NCBI RefSeq assembly: GCF_024628805.1
Contig: NZ_CP102382.1
Coordinates: forward strand, 310,001-374,000
Origin: Paenimyroides aestuarii
GTDB taxonomy: Bacteria > Bacteroidota > Bacteroidia > Flavobacteriales > Flavobacteriaceae
Direction of reading: 5' to 3'
DNA: 64,000 nucleotides
Below, piece by piece: positions 61,752 through 64,000 of the stretch. The position numbers and the translations under genes are program-made. The notes under the pieces were generated by a model that did no database searches, was not told the origin of the DNA, and saw only the letters and a program-made list of their open reading frames with translations. How positions within the stretch are numbered: position 1 is the stretch's first letter; every line of letters starts with the position of its first letter.

Positions 61752-63227
61752 TTAATAATGAAAATGTTTACTTTCTTCTACCATTGGATTATTCTTCACT
61801 AATAATGGTGCTTTTGCAATTGCTGAGAATCCAACAAAGATAAACAATCCACCAAAGAATAAAACAGATCCAATTTCGGCAGCACCAATAAACCATGATG
61901 CACCTACTGTTCCTGGCATAATCATATTAAAGAAGTCTAAATAGTGACCTACAATGATACAAATTCCTGCCATCACGATGATCCAAGATAATCGTTTGAA
62001 ATCTGTGTTGATCAACAACAATATCGGCAATAAGAAGTTTAATGCGAGCATTGCAAAGAACGGCAAGTTGTATTCTTCAATTCTGAATATGAAATACGTT
62101 ACCTCTTCTGGAATGTTTGCATACCACATTAACATAAACTGAGAGAACCATAAGTATGTCCAGAAGATTGATAAACCGAACATGAACTTAGCCAAATCGT
62201 GAATATGTGATGTGTTTACGTATTCTAATAATCCTTTATTTTTTAGGTATAATGTTGACAATGCAATGATAGTGATACCTGTTACGAAGAACGATGCAAA
62301 TACATACCATCCAAACAATGTAGAGTACCAGTGCGTATCGATTGACATGATCCAGTCCCAAGACATGATTGATTCTGTGATGATGAAGAATACTAAGTAT
62401 CCTGCTGCCAATTTAAAGTTCTTTTTATAATAAGTTAAATCGCCTGATTCGTCTAATGCTAATGAATTTCTGCGTGATAACATTCTGAAGATATTCCAAC
62501 CAGCTAAGAAAATAACGGCGCGGATTAAAAAGAATGGTATATTCAAGAAACCTGTTTTTCCTTGTATGATTGGATCAGCTGCTACTGTAGCCTCATCCAT
62601 CCATATAAATAGGTGGTTCATGTGAGTAGCACTTGCCAATAGCAATAAGAAAAACAATACAGAACCTGGTAATAAATAAGCCGATAAACCTTCCATTACA
62701 CGGAACAATACTGGTGACCAACCTGCAGAGGCTGCATATTGAATCTGGTTAAAGGTAAAAATACCCAATGCTATTAACATAAAGAAGATACATCCTACAT
62801 AAACCGCAGCCCAAGGCTTGTTTTGTAATTGGTGCAATACGTGTTCTAAATGTTTTGTGTGTTCTGCGTGTGCGTCATGTGCATCTGCTTTTGCTGCGTG
62901 TGCATCGTGTGTTGGTGCTACTTCAGCGTGTGCCGCTTCTGTTGCAGTAGAATCGGTAGCGTGTGTGGTGCTATCGGTTGTTGCAGCAGTTGCGGTTGTT
63001 TCATGCGCATCATGGCTTGCAGTTGTTGCATGTGCTGTGTGTGTGTCATGTGACGGTGCTGCATGTGCATCGTGCGAACCATGACCTCCGTGATGTTGCT
63101 CGCTTAAAATTTTCTCAACCTCCCCGATTGTTTTTGGCGTTGTAAGAAATCCGTAAACGATTCCAACAATACCCAAAGCCATTAGAATGATAGAAAAGGT
63201 TTTTAATTTGCCTGAAAATGTGTACAT
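61752..63227 (-). CDS. actF: Alternative complex III subunit ActF, His-rich
   Basis: A 491-residue integral membrane subunit of the quinol:cytochrome c/oxidase oxidoreductase (alternative complex III), about ten helices. It is the second, NrfD-like quinone-binding membrane subunit, related to ActC. Residues about 45-131 (62835-63095) form a His/Asp/Ala/Thr-rich loop (SHDAHAAPSHDTHTAHATT and similar) between the first two helices. This loop is likely metal-binding or flexible and is far longer than in the family core. Later parts are normal (LFIWMDEATVAADPIIQGKTGFLNIPFFLIR, EYNLPFFAMLALNFLLP). Confidence 0.9.
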   Translation of the reverse strand: MYTFSGKLKTFSIILMALGIVGIVYGFLTTPKTIGEVEKILSEQHHGGHGSHDAHAAPSHDTHTAHATTASHDAHETTATAATTDSTTHATDSTATEAAHAEVAPTHDAHAAKADAHDAHAEHTKHLEHVLHQLQNKPWAAVYVGCIFFMLIALGIFTFNQIQYAASAGWSPVLFRVMEGLSAYLLPGSVLFFLLLLASATHMNHLFIWMDEATVAADPIIQGKTGFLNIPFFLIRAVIFLAGWNIFRMLSRRNSLALDESGDLTYYKKNFKLAAGYLVFFIITESIMSWDWIMSIDTHWYSTLFGWYVFASFFVTGITIIALSTLYLKNKGLLEYVNTSHIHDLAKFMFGLSIFWTYLWFSQFMLMWYANIPEEVTYFIFRIEEYNLPFFAMLALNFLLPILLLINTDFKRLSWIIVMAGICIIVGHYLDFFNMIMPGTVGASWFIGAAEIGSVLFFGGLFIFVGFSAIAKAPLLVKNNPMVEESKHFHY

Positions 63228-63254
63228 ATCTAAACTTTCAAATAAGTTTTACAA

Positions 63255-63803
63255 TTATAATTCCGATTTCAATTTTAACACATAAGCACTAACCAACCAT
63301 CTTTCGTGTTGTGTTAATTGGTTTTTATGTGATCCCATTGAGTTTAATCCGTAAGTTACTACGTGGTAAACACCACCTTCTGTTAACTCACGCTCAGCAT
63401 AACTTGGTACTCCCAGGAATTTTTCTCTTTTAACTAAATTACCTTTTCCGTCTCCTGCATCACCGTGGCATATTGCACAATAAATTGTGAATAACTGTTT
63501 TGCTTTTTGCATATCGCCTTCGCTGATCGAGTCTAAAGGTGATTTCAAGTTGGCTTTTGCCAAAGCTAAACCTTCGGGTGTGTTTGCATACTCTTCAGGT
63601 GTAAATCCACGAGGAATTGATCCTTCTGCTGGTACTTGCCCTTCTTTTCCGTTTTTAAATGCGTTTGATTCAGAATACGTTTCGTATGCTACAGACTCGT
63701 ACATATTAGGAAATAACTGATAATTTGGTTTTTCCTTATTAAAACAAGATGTAGCTAATGTTGAAACTGCTGCCAACGCAACTATTTTATATAAATTCTT
63801 CAT
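63255..63803 (-). CDS. actE: Alternative complex III cytochrome c subunit ActE
   Basis: A 182-residue lipoprotein cytochrome c: signal peptide ending TSC (lipobox, Cys20), then a polar region and a single heme c site, YCAICHGDAGDGKG (CxxCH), with a Met-containing segment GLNSMGSH near the C terminus as likely sixth ligand. In alternative complex III, ActE passes electrons from the iron-sulfur/heme subunits to the oxidase. It lies between actD and actF in the normal order. Confidence 0.93.
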   Translation of the reverse strand: MKNLYKIVALAAVSTLATSCFNKEKPNYQLFPNMYESVAYETYSESNAFKNGKEGQVPAEGSIPRGFTPEEYANTPEGLALAKANLKSPLDSISEGDMQKAKQLFTIYCAICHGDAGDGKGNLVKREKFLGVPSYAERELTEGGVYHVVTYGLNSMGSHKNQLTQHERWLVSAYVLKLKSEL

Positions 63804-63811
63804 TTTTACTA

Positions 63812-64000
63812 CTAATGTTTATCGATTACTTTAACTTCTACTGCACCAGTATTTTTAAAGAATTCAACAGCTTCTTCTTCGCTACCGTGTAGAGCAACTT
63901 CCATTAAGAAATGGTCGTCTGTTGTTCTTACGTCTGGGTTTTCTGCTTTTTTAAATGGCCATAATCTACTTCTAAGGAAGAAGGTAATTACCATTAAATG
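63812..64000 (-). CDS. actD: Alternative complex III subunit ActD, C-terminal end
   Basis: Only the last 62 codons of the gene lie in the window; it continues beyond the right edge. The end reads TTDDHFLMEVALHGSEEEAVEFFKNTGAVEVKVID, matching the C terminus of ActD (DUF3341), the small membrane subunit of alternative complex III. An ATG at 63994 is internal, not the start. The gap to actE is 8 bp. Context (actE, actF, coxB, coxA) supports the assignment. Confidence 0.85.
   Translation of the reverse strand, partial: HLMVITFFLRSRLWPFKKAENPDVRTTDDHFLMEVALHGSEEEAVEFFKNTGAVEVKVIDKH

Noticed and set aside
62818..63145. Cys/Ala/Val-rich frames on the + strand
   Set aside because: Antisense reading of the His/Ala/Asp repeat in actF; composition artefact.

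Overview
The window is AT-rich DNA from a member of the Bacteroidota, most likely the Flavobacteriaceae (Flavobacterium/Myroides-like). The evidence is alternative complex III genes (actD-actE-actF) leading into a caa3-type oxidase, several TAnnTTTG-type -7 promoter elements with weak Shine-Dalgarno signals, many secreted proteins and lipoproteins of Bacteroidota type, a LuxC-like acyl-CoA reductase beside a ferredoxin, and IS1182 and IS4 family elements. No rRNA, tRNA or CRISPR array was seen.

Layout. 0-8.4 kb: core genes (end of a choice-of-anchor L surface protein, folE, cysS, yidD, lgt, an MBL-fold hydrolase, a META-domain lipoprotein, ferredoxin, acyl-CoA reductase). 8.4-10.2 kb: an IS1182-family element with a frameshifted transposase. 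10.2-21.1 kb: two unknown lipoproteins, an EF-hand protein, a DHA2 efflux pump, an ECF sigma factor overlapping a large membrane protein that joins a carboxypeptidase-regulatory domain, a TonB plug and a VWA domain, an acyl-CoA carboxylase beta subunit, and a DUF47/PiT phosphate uptake pair. 21.9-35.0 kb: a long same-strand block of secreted proteins with YD/MORN-like strand repeats, two of which share a duplicated domain and C-terminal tail. It ends in a membrane-anchored protein and a TPR histidine kinase/LuxR response regulator pair, so it looks like a self-contained, undescribed envelope system. 35.2-40.8 kb: a stress-type cluster (YciF-like ferritin fold, KGG-motif protein, two SDRs, CinA-like protein, hydrophilic proteins). 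40.9-48.3 kb: an AGCS symporter, DinB-like protein, anti-sigma/ECF sigma pair (the sigma gene lacks a standard start codon), then msrB, a fasciclin protein and two ferritin-like proteins.

48.4-58.7 kb is the most unusual region: a minus-strand string of orphan Rhs C-terminal cassettes. Each has (part of) an Rhs core, a variable toxin-like tail and a small overlapping or abutting gene that is probably the immunity gene. A recurring composite palindromic element (about 95 bp) lies after most cassettes. One cassette is duplicated almost exactly and one is cut by an IS4-family element. No full-length rhs gene is present.

58.7-64 kb: the respiratory operon, read on the minus strand as actD (partial), actE, actF, coxB (subunit II), coxA (subunit I), ending in a hairpin terminator. 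Menaquinol electrons would pass from complex III through the ActE cytochrome to the oxidase. Two IS transposases and possibly one lipoprotein gene carry one-base indels in short homopolymers, so sequencing error should be excluded before they are called biological.
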